Notes: generated from the letters alone by a model not told the origin. DNA of 64,000 nucleotides from Macrotrachela quadricornifera (GCA_022393335.1 JAJEKB010020897.1:706742-770741), one strand, 5' to 3'; positions 35,169 to 47,734 are shown, counted from the first letter of the stretch. Numbers and translations: made by a program.

Positions 35169-36258
35169 TGTTATGTATTAGTGTGTGTATGTTAATAGCT
35201 TCCTAATTTTTATACTGATAACTTTTTTGTGTTGATAAACGAACAGATTGTAAGATAGAAGAAAAAGAGAAAAACTGTTGCCATTTTGAAGAAAAACTTC
35301 ATCGGACGAATGACAAGAAAAAAAGTATATTTTTTTTCTAACTATTCTTCACAGCTGAATTAAAGTTATGTAGGCGATGAACGTTTTTTTTTCCTTTTTC
35401 TACTCAGTGATGAATACTAGATGAAGCAACGCTCATTTTTTCTCTGTGCATTCATATATATTGCCATGCTTGTTTTGTGCTATCATTCTTTTTCTTTTTC
35501 ACCAATCAACACGTTTCCTTTTTTTTCTAACACTCCATAACCAAACAGATACAAGCATGTCGCAGGATTTTTCTAATAAATGTAAATTGAGACGCATAAT
35601 AGGAAAGCTATCGTCAAAGTCATTAAAATTTTGAGCATTTTTCAAATTTCTTCCCATATCAGTCTGCTATTCATTTCATCATCTATTGTAATATAATCAA
35701 ATATTTTTATGCGTTATATGTACAGAAAATTTTAATTCATCAATATAGACTTAAGAAAAATTGTTGTTGGAACATTATAAATTTATTTATCTCGTATAGC
35801 ATTGATGGACGATTTCTCTTGTACAAATATGATAATGAACAAAATCTTTTAAATTTATTGTTTTTCAGACTCCCCATCTCCTTCTCATAGACAGCTACCC
35901 TTGATTACCCCCAGGCACGAATTTTTATTGTACATTTATCAGATTATACATATTAGTTGCGTTTTATATTAATAAATTATAATAAATAATAGTTGTATAG
36001 CAATGAAGAAGAAACAAAACTTGTTTCTTGTTCGTTATTAATTATTTTTTGATTGTAGCAAGTCAACACAATAATAATAATAAAAATTTTCTAAATAATA
36101 AATGAATGTATATATATACATATTTAGTTTTTAATTTTTATTATAAATAATTAAATAAATGAATAATTATGCGAGGCCTTTCGAATTGTTCTTTATCAAG
36201 CAGGGCTGTTGCGATCGGATGCATGGACGAGTCATTCTTCCTTCCCTTCAAATCTTAA
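35169..36258. other. Intergenic, no gene recognised
   Basis: AT-rich upstream region of the minus-strand hypothetical gene. Many TTTTTTT and AATAAT runs; no supported frame. Confidence 0.5.
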
Positions 36259-36755
36259 CCCTTTCACCGCGATGGATCCCACCGGTGGGACCTACTTTGC
36301 ATTTCATATTCTAATTTCGAAATACGTCTTATTAAGAAAACCGCATAAACCATAAGACGCAGCGTGAAAAGCTCTACAATCCTCATACTAAAGCTTATTT
36401 TAATTGTCTAATTTTTGTTTTGAAAGAATATAAAAACTCTGTTTGACTTGTTTTCTAGGTTAGGAAAACATAATTTTTCTCCACATGAATGTGAAATTTC
36501 ATGTTTTTTTATTTCATTTTTTTAACATTTAATATGGCTTCGTAAGGAAAAAATAAAATATACTACAAGATGCAGCATGAAACGCTCTACAATCTACATC
36601 GCAAAGCTTATTTCGATTGTATGCATACAATCAAAATAAGCTTTGCGATGTAGATTGTAGAGCGTTTCACGCTGCATCCTGTGGTATATTTTGTTTTGTA
36701 ATAAAGTGAATTTACAGATGTTACTTTCTATGAAAATCGAATCGCGGGGAAAGGG
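36259..36755. mobile_element. TTAA-flanked (piggyBac-type) MITE
   Basis: A 497 bp element bounded by TTAA on both sides (36255-36258, 36756-36759). Its ends are CCCTTTCACCGCGAT and, from the other strand, CCCTTTCCCCGCGAT (14 of 15 identical). TTAA targets and CCCTTT ends are characteristic of piggyBac elements. Inside, 36557-36690 is a near-perfect palindrome with arms of about 65 bp, and a third copy of the arm sequence (AGCTCTACAATC region) lies at about 36355-36420. No coding capacity. Confidence 0.82.
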
Positions 36756-36759
36756 TTAA

Positions 36760-37849
36760 ATTTGGATGGACGCTTGATAACATCAGATAGCACTGTCCAA
36801 AGATAGAATAAGCACTGGGAAGAATTTCAAAGCGGCTAGTGTGATCCAATCTGATCTATTGTTGTTCATTATTATATAGATATGTAATACCCATGAATAT
36901 ATTAGTAACAATCACCTGATTTTGAAAAGACATCTTTTTCAAATATGAATTTGAGTAAAATGTTTGTAGTGTCCTGCAAACTTATTATAAAATCTACACA
37001 CTTTATTATATCGGATAGTAAGTGTTTGGATCTATCTAACACGTTGCCTATCGAAAAATTCAGTAAAAATTGATTTTTTCCGAGTGGCGGACGGTGATTA
37101 TTGGAGTGAATTCATTACATACAATGTTATAAGAGAAGCTTTTTTCAAGGTAACAAATATAAGAATGATTGTAGGAAGGCATTTTAGACTTACCATTTCT
37201 AAATGAGTTACTTCATCTGCATCTCAAAACCAAAATTTACCTAAAATATGATCAAAACCAATACCTCGAAACCAAAACTCAAAGACAAAACATCACAGCT
37301 AGTTTTGGTTTTGGTGCATGTCTAGACGTTACTGTTATTATTACAATGAATCTTGAGTGCTAAGATGAAAAGATTCACGATAAGTATTAAAAGGTTTGAT
37401 CAAACATGTATTCGAGAAAAATTAAAATAGATGCACAATTCCTTTCTAAACGTTTAATTTCAAGAGATAATTTAATTTGATACCAAAACGAATTTGTATA
37501 CTGTGTTTAATCTATGTATTAGTCTAAAACTAGTTAATGTACACTGTCACGTCGTGAAAGGTACCAAAGAGAAATAATTGAAGATACCTTGTATCATGTT
37601 TATTTAAAGAAAAGATCGAAAAAAATATACATATGACTAGAGAAGAGAACGAGCTAAAGTCAATTGACACATATAGAAGAACGAACATATACATATATTT
37701 GTGACGTAAGAAAATACCGCAATGAAAGTGCGGAAACATCCAAATAGTATACATGTGACAGGAGATGACAACAATATCGAGAATGTCCAATATAACCCTA
37801 AGGATAGAAACATCCAACCATGTTGACACTATATCACATACACTTTAGT
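36760..37849. other. Intergenic, no gene recognised
   Basis: 3' side of the CoA-transferase gene. The 99-codon frame near 37530-37829 on the minus strand has no family features and poor codon regularity. Confidence 0.5.
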
Positions 37850-39589
37850 CTAGTTTGTGTCAGTTACGATGTCGACCGAAAGATTATTAGGCCATCGAGG
37901 TTGATCCGTCCCATTAGCACGGGTATCAATAAGATAATCGAAGTTGATTGAATCACGAGGCCACTGGATACAATCTTTGACAATACGAAAATCTACATTC
38001 AATTCCTTATTATACTTAATAGTGTAATAGGCAGGATTAGTAAATAGATCAATATAGTTTTTCTGCAGGCTACATATAGTGGAAGGCATTGTAAATATCA
38101 TGTTGTCTTCATTGTGGAAAGCTATCTTGCCATGATGAGCCCACAGTTGTTGCCATACAGCATCGGGATAAACTCCAACAGAATTGACAAGCCATTGACA
38201 GTAGTAGTTAAGCGCAATATCGACGACATAAGAACCACCTTTCTCAGCTCGCTGCATTAAAGCATCTAAAATTCCACAAAATCCAGCTACACCTGTACAA
38301 TAATCTGAATTAGGAAAGGGAGGCGTAACAGGCTCATTGTGACCCATAGCACGACCGAATTCGAGTGAAATACCACAATTAGCGTCAGAAATCTGCTGGC
38401 AACCAGATCGATATGACCATGGTCCATTCCATCCATAGCAATTTACTTGAGCGTAAATAATACCTGTCGAACGGTGTTTCACCATATTGAGTATGTTCTC
38501 CTTGCTGAATCCATACTTATCAAGAACATTGGGACGATATGCAATTAAAATGATATCAGCTTCCATAATCAATTGAGTAAGAGCTATCTTACCCTCTTCA
38601 CTTTTCAAGTTTAAGAAAGCGTTCCATTTTCCCCATCCTAGATCTGGCAGAAAATTCGTTACATCATCAACATCAGGTGATACAAGATGCATAATACTAG
38701 CACCATATCCAGCCAACGTCCGAGAGATAATGGGTCCAGCAATAATTCGTGTAAGATCAATGACTTTTAAACCTGATAATGGACGTTGAGCAGAAGTTTC
38801 GTTAGTTGATGTCCACCAAGATGCCTTTTGAGAGGCGTTCGGAATATAATGAGTTTCCCAAAGTCCAACATGAGAATTGGCCATTCCATGCTCTGAAGTC
38901 TTGTACTCTTCGATAGACCAACAAATTGTTCCTGCCTGACCATAAACGTCAGAAGCGAGTTTTTGAATTTCTTCAGAAGTGAATTCAGCGACAGCATCAC
39001 TATAAATTTTATTACATGCCAATCGATCTGAGATATTCATTGAGAGCGGAATATTTAACATCTTTTGTGTAGGTTCAGTGTTCAAACTACCATGCAAATG
39101 AAAGAAACGATTGTCTCTTGTTTGATAAATATTGGTACAAGCTATTTGATACGAATTGTTATAACTATTGTGCCATGTTTGAGCTGGAAAAAGACGAAAA
39201 AATTCTTCACGTTTTGATGGATCCGCAAAAGACATAACACTAAGCTGGCGTTCTTGAGGATCGATCATATATAATAATATAGACATGTAGAATAGATTTG
39301 CATGATCAGTGTTAATGCGTATAGTTTGAGGAGGAACATTGTACTTCTTTTTGTTAAAAATATTGATCATCGAACCTTCGAGTCCTTTTAAAACTGAGAT
39401 TGATTCACAGAATCGCCAGTTTATCGGAACCTTAGGAAAATCGCTGCCCTCATATTTGATCAGATGGGAAACCGATTTCAATTCCTGATGAAGCTTTCGA
39501 AATAGAGGATTATTCACAATACCCTCCTCAAAGACTTTCATGGCTTCTTCTGGAACAGAATAATTGTCGAATGATACCTTTACAACCAT
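37850..39589 (-). CDS. Family III CoA-transferase (CaiB/BaiF)
   Basis: An intronless 579-residue frame with ATG at 39589. The core from about residue 265 has the family pattern: RPLSGLKVIDLTRIIAGPI (Rossmann strand and loop at the N-terminus of the CoA-binding domain), LAGYGASIMHLVSPD, then FLNLKSEEGK and DIILIAYRPNVLDKYGF. Asp429 sits in FPNSDYCTGVAG, matching the catalytic Asp that forms the acyl anhydride in formyl-CoA transferase. Family members move CoA between carboxylic acids or carnitine derivatives. The roughly 260-residue N-terminal half (INWRFCESISVLKGLEGSM, INTDHANLFYMS) resembles the long fungal members rather than the short bacterial enzymes or animal AMACR and SUGCT. No transit peptide is evident. 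Lack of introns and fungal-like architecture suggest horizontal acquisition (inference). Confidence 0.87.
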   Translation of the reverse strand: MVVKVSFDNYSVPEEAMKVFEEGIVNNPLFRKLHQELKSVSHLIKYEGSDFPKVPINWRFCESISVLKGLEGSMINIFNKKKYNVPPQTIRINTDHANLFYMSILLYMIDPQERQLSVMSFADPSKREEFFRLFPAQTWHNSYNNSYQIACTNIYQTRDNRFFHLHGSLNTEPTQKMLNIPLSMNISDRLACNKIYSDAVAEFTSEEIQKLASDVYGQAGTICWSIEEYKTSEHGMANSHVGLWETHYIPNASQKASWWTSTNETSAQRPLSGLKVIDLTRIIAGPIISRTLAGYGASIMHLVSPDVDDVTNFLPDLGWGKWNAFLNLKSEEGKIALTQLIMEADIILIAYRPNVLDKYGFSKENILNMVKHRSTGIIYAQVNCYGWNGPWSYRSGCQQISDANCGISLEFGRAMGHNEPVTPPFPNSDYCTGVAGFCGILDALMQRAEKGGSYVVDIALNYYCQWLVNSVGVYPDAVWQQLWAHHGKIAFHNEDNMIFTMPSTICSLQKNYIDLFTNPAYYTIKYNKELNVDFRIVKDCIQWPRDSINFDYLIDTRANGTDQPRWPNNLSVDIVTDTN

Positions 39590-40952
39590 ATTGATAACAA
39601 TTGATATTGACGTGTTAAACTATTTTGTTTTTATAGCAGTAATTATAAACTATTGCTCTCGTGGAGTAGACATGATTCCCTTCATAATATCATCATTTCA
39701 TGACATCATCATCTCATAAAATCCCATGTCGCAACTTTTCTAGCAATTGCGTCGCAGTTACGCGCAGCGGCCATTTTGTGTCGCAATTGCGCGTAGCTGT
39801 GACGCATCATCCGCAGTTGTGGTAAAATGATGAAATTACGTTCGCTGTGACGCAGTCATTGTAGCTCTCGTGCAGACGTATGGGGGTATAAAAGATGTCG
39901 TAAATACTTGAGCTTATTATAACTTTTTACAGTGAAGAAGACACTTCATTTATTTTTCTAAAAAATAAAGGAAAGTGCTGCGGTGTACTAAATGATCAAT
40001 ATGAATATCTCATCATTAAACGGATGTTTTTTGATTAATTAATTAATCAATTAATTAACAAACTACTAATTTATTATTTATTGATAATTTATTATTGATT
40101 GCGAGCTTAAGTAATTATTACATAATTATTTATTAGTGAGATCTTTATTTAATTAGTAAATACATGATTAACTAATTAACAATCAGTCAGTTAATCTATT
40201 ATTAATTAGTTAATTACTCATGATCCATCGCCGGTTATCACTGAAAGTGAATGAGTCACCTCTATTAATGACTGATTACCAATGATAATAATGATGATCG
40301 ATAAGCATAAAACATACTAAGATTGACTGGGCGTAATCCCTTACAAGTCCGAATTTCTATCGCAGTTTGACCGAAATTGGATATATGGGATCATCCTATT
40401 ACATCATCATCGTCTTTCATCATCCTTTTGTGTAGTATGTATAGCTGATTTTTTCATAATGAAGATCATCCACTTCTTCCAGCATCCTTCTCTCGATCAT
40501 CAGAGTTAGTCACGTGATAGGATTTCATTCTTTCACAATTGCAGTAGTTTCAATTATTTATGTATCCATTATCGTATTAAACACAAAAGACAAAAAATAT
40601 ATGGTGTTTTTCGTGTGCGTACTAAACGAACATACTCAACGTATGAGATGACAGCGATTATGAGCAGACAAATCGTTCTTATCTTGAGCAGAAACAAATT
40701 CAAAGCATGCGCACATTGGGCTTAACGAAAGGAAAAAGAAAATCGATAAAATAAATCATGTCTTTGTAAAGAAAAAGTAATAGAATAAAAGAAACGGATA
40801 TTATATTAAATGCACTGAAGAAACAAATAACCAATGCATTATACAAGAGCACATTGTTATCAGTAGTAAAAAAAACTTGAAACACAGAAAGTGACTGATA
40901 ATAAAATCTTTAATATTCTTAAAACAGTTTTTCTATAACTATTAATTTTAGC
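39590..40952. other. Intergenic with degenerate repeats
   Basis: About 39730-39870 holds degenerate TTGCGTCGCA/GTGACGCA units in both orientations, GC-rich against the background. About 40035-40215 is an AT-only tract built from ATTAATTA units. No gene is recognised. Confidence 0.5.
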
Positions 40953-41391
40953 TAACGAGAGAACATTCCCAGATGCTCAAGCGCTTTCGAATTGAAACTT
41001 GACGCATATTATAGATCTTAGTGAGCTACGTCTACAGTAAAAATATTTCGCACTTATGGCTTATTCCTGAGGAGTTCGATCAATCGTACTTTTGCTACTG
41101 ACTGATAGAAAATGTTATTTATATGAGCTACAGAAAAAATTTACTCTACTTTCAGAAGGATGTAACATAGGTTATTCGGGCCACATGAAAGAGCGTACTT
41201 GATAACCTTAGATTGGTCCAAATAACCCTATGTTCCATCCTTATAATAATAGAGTAAATTTTTTCTGTAGCTCATAAAAATGGCATTTTCCATTAGTCCG
41301 TAGTAAAGTACGAATGATCGCTTTGCTCAGGAAGAAGTCATTAGCACGAAATATTTTTACTGTAGGCATAGCTTACTATCCAGGAAACATC
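40953..41391. repeat. Foldback repeat A
   Basis: Inverted arms at about 41024-41200 and 41218-41376 share long identical blocks such as GAGCTACAGAAAAAATTTAC and CAGTAAAAATATTTCG. The left end starts CTAACGAGAGAACATTCCC and is followed by GCATATTATAGATCTTAGTGAG, recalling the terminal sequence of the mariner at 29891-31801, so this is probably a deleted relative of that family. Confidence 0.65.
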
Positions 41392-41872
41392 CCCAACTGT
41401 CAAATCGCTTTTTGGTTGGTTCTATTGCCATTTGATCACTCTTGGTGAGTAATGAAAAAGTCTATTTTGGTTTGCTTTTTCAATCTTCTATTATCGACTT
41501 ATGGGGGTTTTACTAATTTTTAGGCCTGCGGGTATGAGAATCCATGAGAACCTAAACGATCGTATTTTGAGCTGGAACAAACACACCTTTGTCAAGATAA
41601 TCACACTTTAAAAACTTCTCTTCTGAGTTGTGTTTTCTAATGACTATGAGAGCTGTCTATGGACAAAATTTCAGCTCAAAATACGATCATTCAGGTTCTT
41701 ATGGAGTCTCATATTCATAGGCCAAAAATTCAGTAAAACTCCCATAATCCGATAATGAAAGACCAGAAAAGCAAATCGAAATAGACTTTTTCACTACTCA
41801 CGAAGACTGATCAAATAGCACTAGAGCCAACCGAAAAGCGATTTGGCAGTTTGGAATGTTTCTTCGTCAGCT
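41392..41872. repeat. Foldback repeat B, joined to A
   Basis: A second palindrome immediately downstream: arms about 41392-41580 and 41665-41872 share CGATCGTATTTTGAGCTG-like and GTGAAAAAGTCTATTT-like blocks. Its two ends (GGAAACATCCCCAACTG and, inverted, GAAACATTCCAAACTG) are similar to the outer left end of A, so A and B look like two members of one family joined end to end, or one composite element. Confidence 0.6.
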
Positions 41873-42683
41873 ATAATTTTTATCATGAGTTGAATGTGGA
41901 TCACTGTTGATTAACTCTCATGCTAATTCAATATTTTCATCTGTAAGTTCAGAAATCGAACGAGTAGATCGAAGATCATTATTGACATCTTTTCTTTCTT
42001 CACGGAAAAGCTTTCTCCGCTCTGCAACAATCGGATATGATGCAGCCTTGGAACCCAAAGTTGTTGGAAGTTCTTCGTGAATTGTCTTTAGATTTATCTC
42101 GAAATAGTTCGAATTTTTATATAATATCGATTCTATTCATTATCCATTTAAAAGTTTTTTTTTAGTACGAATTAAATTTTAGCGACAAAATGCTAATTGT
42201 TTTATAAAATTACTAATAGTAATCTAAGAATTTTTGACTAGATCTAAGTATAGTAGTTGCCAAACTACTTCAATGGTTGAGAGACTACGATGTTTACTCG
42301 AAGTTTTACATTAGTTCAAAATTGAAAATTGTCTGACTTCACATGACCACGAGATTCAAGAATCTAATAATTCTTACACTTCTAATAATTCTATTAACTC
42401 TTACAGTCCCAATGATTCCAATTATCCATATTATTCATACAATTTCAATGATTCTAATACTTCTCAGTTTTAATCCCAGGAACTTATGGCCAGATTAGAT
42501 GGAAGCACGACTATTATGTATAAAATGAATGTGTGTTATGTAAAAATAAATATTTTTGTCAGTGAGTGAAAGACAATGAACAAAAAAAGTAAACACAGTA
42601 ACATAAGTAAATCAAGATGAACAAATCAATGAACAGTTATAGCATGAGTGTATAAGCAATTGCTCTTGGTTATTTGTATATTA

Positions 42684-43412
42684 TCATTTGTAGGATTTTC
42701 TAAAATCTGTAAAACTCTGGGAAGCTGTTTGTTGAGTTCTCATTCTCTTTGGTTTTGATGCGAGACCTGTTACTAGCTGAGAAATTTCACCGTCTACGTA
42801 CGATTGCGCTGTTTGAAGGTCGCTTAAAATACGCCAAAATCCAGGATGGACTGAATCTACAATATTGTTAAGTCGCCATCCTTCGACGGCATTGTTTGTA
42901 TGATCGAACTGATTTCTTAACATATTGTGTAAATTCGAAAATGTGATAGGAAACATTGAAATTGTCCTTCGGTTGCCACTTCGAAATTGACCTATGTAAT
43001 AATCTTCGAAATAATTATAAAGTGAATCAAGATCTGGAATTTGTACATCACCAATATTTTCAAAGCCTGAGTAGATATCGTTTGTGTCCAAGAAAGCTAG
43101 TGCAAGAAGCATTCGTATTGCATGTCCATATTCTTCATCATTTTCATATTTAGTTCTAAAACCTGCTTCTTGAGCTTATCAATAGATGTTTTGTGTCAGG
43201 TGGAAGAAACAAGCATGAATATTTGATTGAGGTCAACAGGAATTAATAGCTTTTCTTGCTCCTGCTTCAAAATCGATGAGAAATGAACTTAGATTGAATA
43301 GTGGTCTCAAGAAGATAATAGCATCATAAATCCTCTTGTAATTTTCTTCGTCTGTATCCTTTTCATGCTCTCTTTCTTTAGTCTTAATCAGTGCAAATAA
43401 AACTAATCGACG
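42684..43412 (-). pseudogene. MULE-type transposase, 3' remnant
   Basis: Minus-strand relic of a Mutator-like transposase. Reading from about 43400: FALIKTKE, then YKRIYDAIIFLRPLFNLS, then LIDFEAGARKAIN (the second catalytic Asp region of MULEs), a frameshift, IHACFFHLTQNIY followed by two stops, then an open stretch of 142 codons with MLLALAFL, YFEDYYIGQF, NLHNMLRNQFDHTNNAVEGW, HPGFWRILSDLQ. The NNAVEGW and CFFHL motifs are typical of the C-terminal half of MULE transposases in invertebrates. The 5' half was not found, and stops and shifts show it is dead. Confidence 0.78.
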
Positions 43413-45766
43413 TGCACATGATCAGCTGTTTTCATAATTATCGAGCACACAATTGTCTGACATACAATAGTCATAGACCCGACATGATTGAGGAACCTTA
43501 TTAATTTGAACTAATTTCAATAGTGACACAGACTAGTATGAAGTGTCATTTGTATTATTGATGAATCGTTCGTTTTTGCAAAAGCTACTACTGATTCTCA
43601 TTCAGAGTAGTTTAAACTCTTCAAAATTATTTTTCAGATAATTTTCTTAGACCAGCTCATATTGGCACTAGAAGGACATATTCAGACACAAGAAATCAGA
43701 TAGAATTACAAAGTAACTGTTTAAGTCTTAATTAGGGTTGCCTATTTCTATCCTCTAACATTTCTGAATTTCAAAAAAGCCTTAAAGATAATTTTCTTCG
43801 AAAAATAATTTTAATATTTATATATCAGAATTACATTTTGTGTTTAGTATTATTTATCACAATTTGGATTTAAACAATAGATTTAAATAAAAAAAAACTT
43901 AATTTATTTTAAACTTAAAATCCAAAAAACTCAAATAAAATAAATGAAAATCATCGTTTGAAAAAATATATTTTCAATTTACATAACTTTAAATTTATTT
44001 TTCCAACTTTACTGTTTTCCAATACAAAATAATTTTTCTGATATACCGAAAATCAAAAAAAAAAAGATTTTTATGTACTAAATTGATTTTATTCAGGCTT
44101 ATGTAAATAATTTTTGATTTCATGATAAATATTCTTTATCTATATATCATCACTTGAAAAAGTGTGAGTAAAACAGTATTTTAGAATGTGTATTGATTAC
44201 TCGATCATATAGTTCAATCCAGAGCTCCGCCAAACGGGATGAATCAATTTTCTTATCTCATTCTGCGAAACTATTTTAATGAAAATTTGATTCACAGTAT
44301 TTTCTCCCATCATCTTTTGATGAAAGAATAGAAAGCATTGACTGATAGTAGTAAAAAGTGCTATATAAAACTGCTGAAACTTTCGAACTTATTAACTGAA
44401 AACGGATAATCTATCGAAAAAACTTCGATTGAAACAAGAACTATTTATTTCTTTTGCCAAAATTTAATTATTCAACACGATCCTAAAAAAATGGAAAAGT
44501 GAAGAGAGGTCTAATAGTTCCGACTATAAAAAAAAGTTATAAAAATGCTCATCAAAACAAGAAAAATCTCAAAACATACAACAGTTTAATATAATTTTCA
44601 ATAGAAGGGATAATGAATTATTCATCAGAAGAAAGTCCGTCAAAAACGGAGCTTATTGATACTAAATAGTAAGGGTTATGAAAAACTTTTTTTCATATCG
44701 AACTTAACAAACTTGAAGAAATTTTAACTAATGAGAAACAACTGAATTTAGTGTAAAAAAAGGCCACTTTTTCTCTTATAAAGCCTGTAAAAAATGCGCG
44801 TTTTTTGGTACACTTTTTAGACAGTTTTCACTAGATTTTAACTCAATAACTCTGTTTAAAAATTTTTTCATATATAAAGTTTTGTAGCCCTCGACAAGCT
44901 CTATCGAATCATGTCAAAATATCCAAAGAAAACATTTTATTCCATTTTTGAATTACTGACACCTTACTCTTCCATTGCAAAAAAACATAAAATTTCTTCA
45001 AGTTTCTTAAGTTCGATAATAAAAATTTTTCATAACTCCTACTATTTAATATCAATAAACCCTATTTTTAACGAGCTTTCTTCTGATATAAAATTCATTA
45101 TGTCTTCTACTTAAAATTATAGCGGTATTCCTCCGGAATAATATTATTTCCAACCGTGTTTATTAGTGCCATAATAAATTATATATTATCTCTGAAAGAA
45201 TGATTATTTATTATTATTTTTTCCAAAGATGAATAAATTAAAATTAAAATTATGATAGAACATAGTTCTCTTTCTGGTCTATCATTTAAGAGATAAAACA
45301 ATCCAAATCAATCTATATATAAAGATATACCTTTAAAGTAAGATGTGCAAGTTTTTTTTTGCAAACAGCTATAGAATAATGCCAGTTAATTATCTAGTAA
45401 AGATGTGGTTTAAAGACACCAAACGATTTCAAACTAATCATGACTAGAAAAAAAAACTAGTCTTTTTATCCATCTTTTCCTCGTCTGAGATGAATCGATC
45501 AAACAAACTAATTTTTTTTTACCAATAATAGAGAGTTTATGTTGAATATCGCGATTGATCTCATCAAAAAAGAAATTTTTATTTCTTTACATATAAGAAA
45601 AGAAAATACTTTACTTAACAAAGGTCTTCTCTAGGCATATCCTTATGGATATAAACCTAAACTATAATGGAAATATTCAAATTTTTTTCTTCTTTTATTA
45701 ATTGATATATTTTTAAAATTAATTTAATATAACAGAATGTAATCATATTGATTTGATTTCCGTTAA
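43413..45766. other. AT-rich, no gene recognised
   Basis: About 2.3 kb of very AT-rich sequence without supported frames. Confidence 0.5.
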
Positions 45767-46495
45767 GCCCCCCCCCCCCCCCACTCAAAAAAAGTGAATT
45801 TTCGTGAAAAATTTCGAAATTGAGATAAATGCATGGGAAGATAGCCCGTCTTCAGATCTTTCAGATTTGATATGATTTTTTATCAAACATCCCTGTTTTG
45901 GCCAAAATTTTCCATGGTTTTCGTTGACTTCTTCTTGAAAAATCTGCTTATTTTAAAAAAAATGATAAATATTTTTCGTTTTTTCTCGATTTATGATTTT
46001 TTTATTTTCGTTCTAAGATTTCTCGGCCGGGGCTCGATCAATATATTTAATTTTTTTTTGTCTGAAAGAGCGCGTCGAGATGCAGGGCAAGATAGACTCC
46101 TTTTTCTAACTAAGCTTTGTTTTTTATTATATATATACAAACATTTATGCAACTAGACACCCATTTTCGGCGCGTTTTTTGAGTCATTGAACTTGTGATT
46201 CCCTATTTCCGCTAAAAATGAATGAATTTAAAAAAGAACTCTATATTTCCCTGCATCTTGAGATGCTCTTTCAAACAAAAAAAATTAAATATATTGCGCT
46301 AGCACCGGGCGAGAAATCTTGGAACGAAAATGAGCTATTTTTGACCCTAGTTTGGTTGATATCTCTATTAAATTTCAGTGTATCGAGCTGAAAATTTTAC
46401 CACAGCCTCTTCACTTAAGCCGCAATATATGTTCCAAATTTCAGCCCATTTGAACGTATTTGGACTGAGATCGGTTTTAAGTGGGGAGGGAGGTC
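45767..46495. mobile_element. TTAA-flanked foldback element
   Basis: Bounded by TTAA (45763-45766, 46496-46499). The ends are G followed by a run of 14 C then ACTCAAAA, and on the other strand GACCTCCCTCCCCACTTAAAA. Inner arms pair over hundreds of bases with mismatches: TAAGATTTCTCGGCCGGGGC (about 46014-46033) against GCACCGGGCGAGAAATCTTGG (about 46302), and the GAGATGCAGGG / CTGCATCTTGAGATG segment near the middle. No transposase. TTAA flanks suggest a piggyBac-type non-autonomous element; the C-run may be polymorphic. Confidence 0.6.
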
Positions 46496-46619
46496 TTAAT
46501 TCAATTTGGTGACATCGATATTTTCTTTTAATTTATTATAACAATTAATAGATAGAAATGTACCAATGAATTAATACATCAATATTACAAGTAACGCTCG
46601 TCAACGGTGACTCGCTTAA

Positions 46620-47660
46620 CCCTCGACTGAATTCATTCTATTTATTTTGAGAATCATTGTCAGATGATTTATTTCATTAAGTGTGATGCTATAGTCACCT
46701 CAATCTGACCAAACTTATCACATTTTATGATTTCCAAAAGCAACACTATCAATTTCAAATTCGAAAAACACCAACCATCCGCACTTTTTTCATTATAGAT
46801 AACAATTTTGGCTTTTACGAAGTATTCATAAAGTGCCGACATTAGTCGCTTGGGTTACAGTTGGCATACTTCTTTCCAAAAAACTAATGTAATTAGTCAA
46901 GAACTCGAATTCAAAAATTCATCATTAAGTTGATATTTAGACCTAAAAAAGTGTAATTACAAAGCAGCGTAAGCTCGCGCAATTCTGATTCATTGCATCT
47001 TCCGCGTAAGAAAATCTCAAATGTCCTAAGCCTAATATTAAAAATGTATGATTGAGTGACTTTTTCAGCTTCAACACTTTTATTAGTTGAAAGCACAACA
47101 CCAAAAATTTTTCATGGATTCACTTCTTACTTCAAAAACTTTAACTGCTGAAGAAAGCGAGCCCGAAAATATTCGATCATATCAAACACGAATCCATCAA
47201 AAAAACTTGATTCAAAGTTACGGCATCAAAAAATTTTAATTGGGTCCTTCTTCAGATTGCGAAAAACGGTTTTGTAATCTTGCGCTTATTTAACCTGCGC
47301 GCTATGATCTGGTACAAGTCAACATACCCACGAAATCCTATTAATATTTTTTATATAACCTCACTTCGGTCGAAAGAAAAGATTTATTTCAAAAACTCCC
47401 AAAACTGATAGTGCCATTTGATTTCCCGACTCCGATTACCTTTGGTCAAACTTTATAAAAAATCATTATTTTCTTTAAAAAAGCCTTTTTTCAAGAAAAA
47501 AAATTTTTTTGAAAAATTCCAAAAACTAATAACACCATTCGATTCCGCAACCCCGAAAACCTTTCGTGAAACCTTACAGGAGGCACATGTGGAAAAAGAA
47601 TGCCTCTTAATATTATAAACATTGCTTTTTGACCTCGATGTTCTTTTGACCCTAACACAA

Positions 47661-47695
<35 letters not shown>

Positions 47696-47734
47696 AACTA
47701 TTTTTTTTCATATGACCCTCCTTTCAGTCGAGGG
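46620..47734. mobile_element. Possible TIR element upstream of receptor copy 2
   Basis: An approximately 1.1 kb block that separates two parts of the receptor 5' flank which are continuous in copy 1 (about 1230-1440). Its ends are 12 bp inverted repeats CCCTCGACTGAA. The left end follows TTAA (46616-46619); the right end is followed by AATA, so a TTAA duplication is not intact. Near the right end lies an (ACAT)n(AC)n microsatellite (about 47661-47695). No coding region. Confidence 0.45.

Noticed and set aside
41925..42095. Minus-strand open stretch with protein-like text (ELPTTLGSKAASYPIVAERRK)
   Set aside because: Looks coding-like, but no start, no splice partners and no family recognised; possibly part of a dead mobile element. 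Not strong enough to annotate.
45770..45783. Run of 14 C as a telomere-like or regulatory tract
   Set aside because: Better explained as the variable terminal sequence of the TTAA-flanked element.
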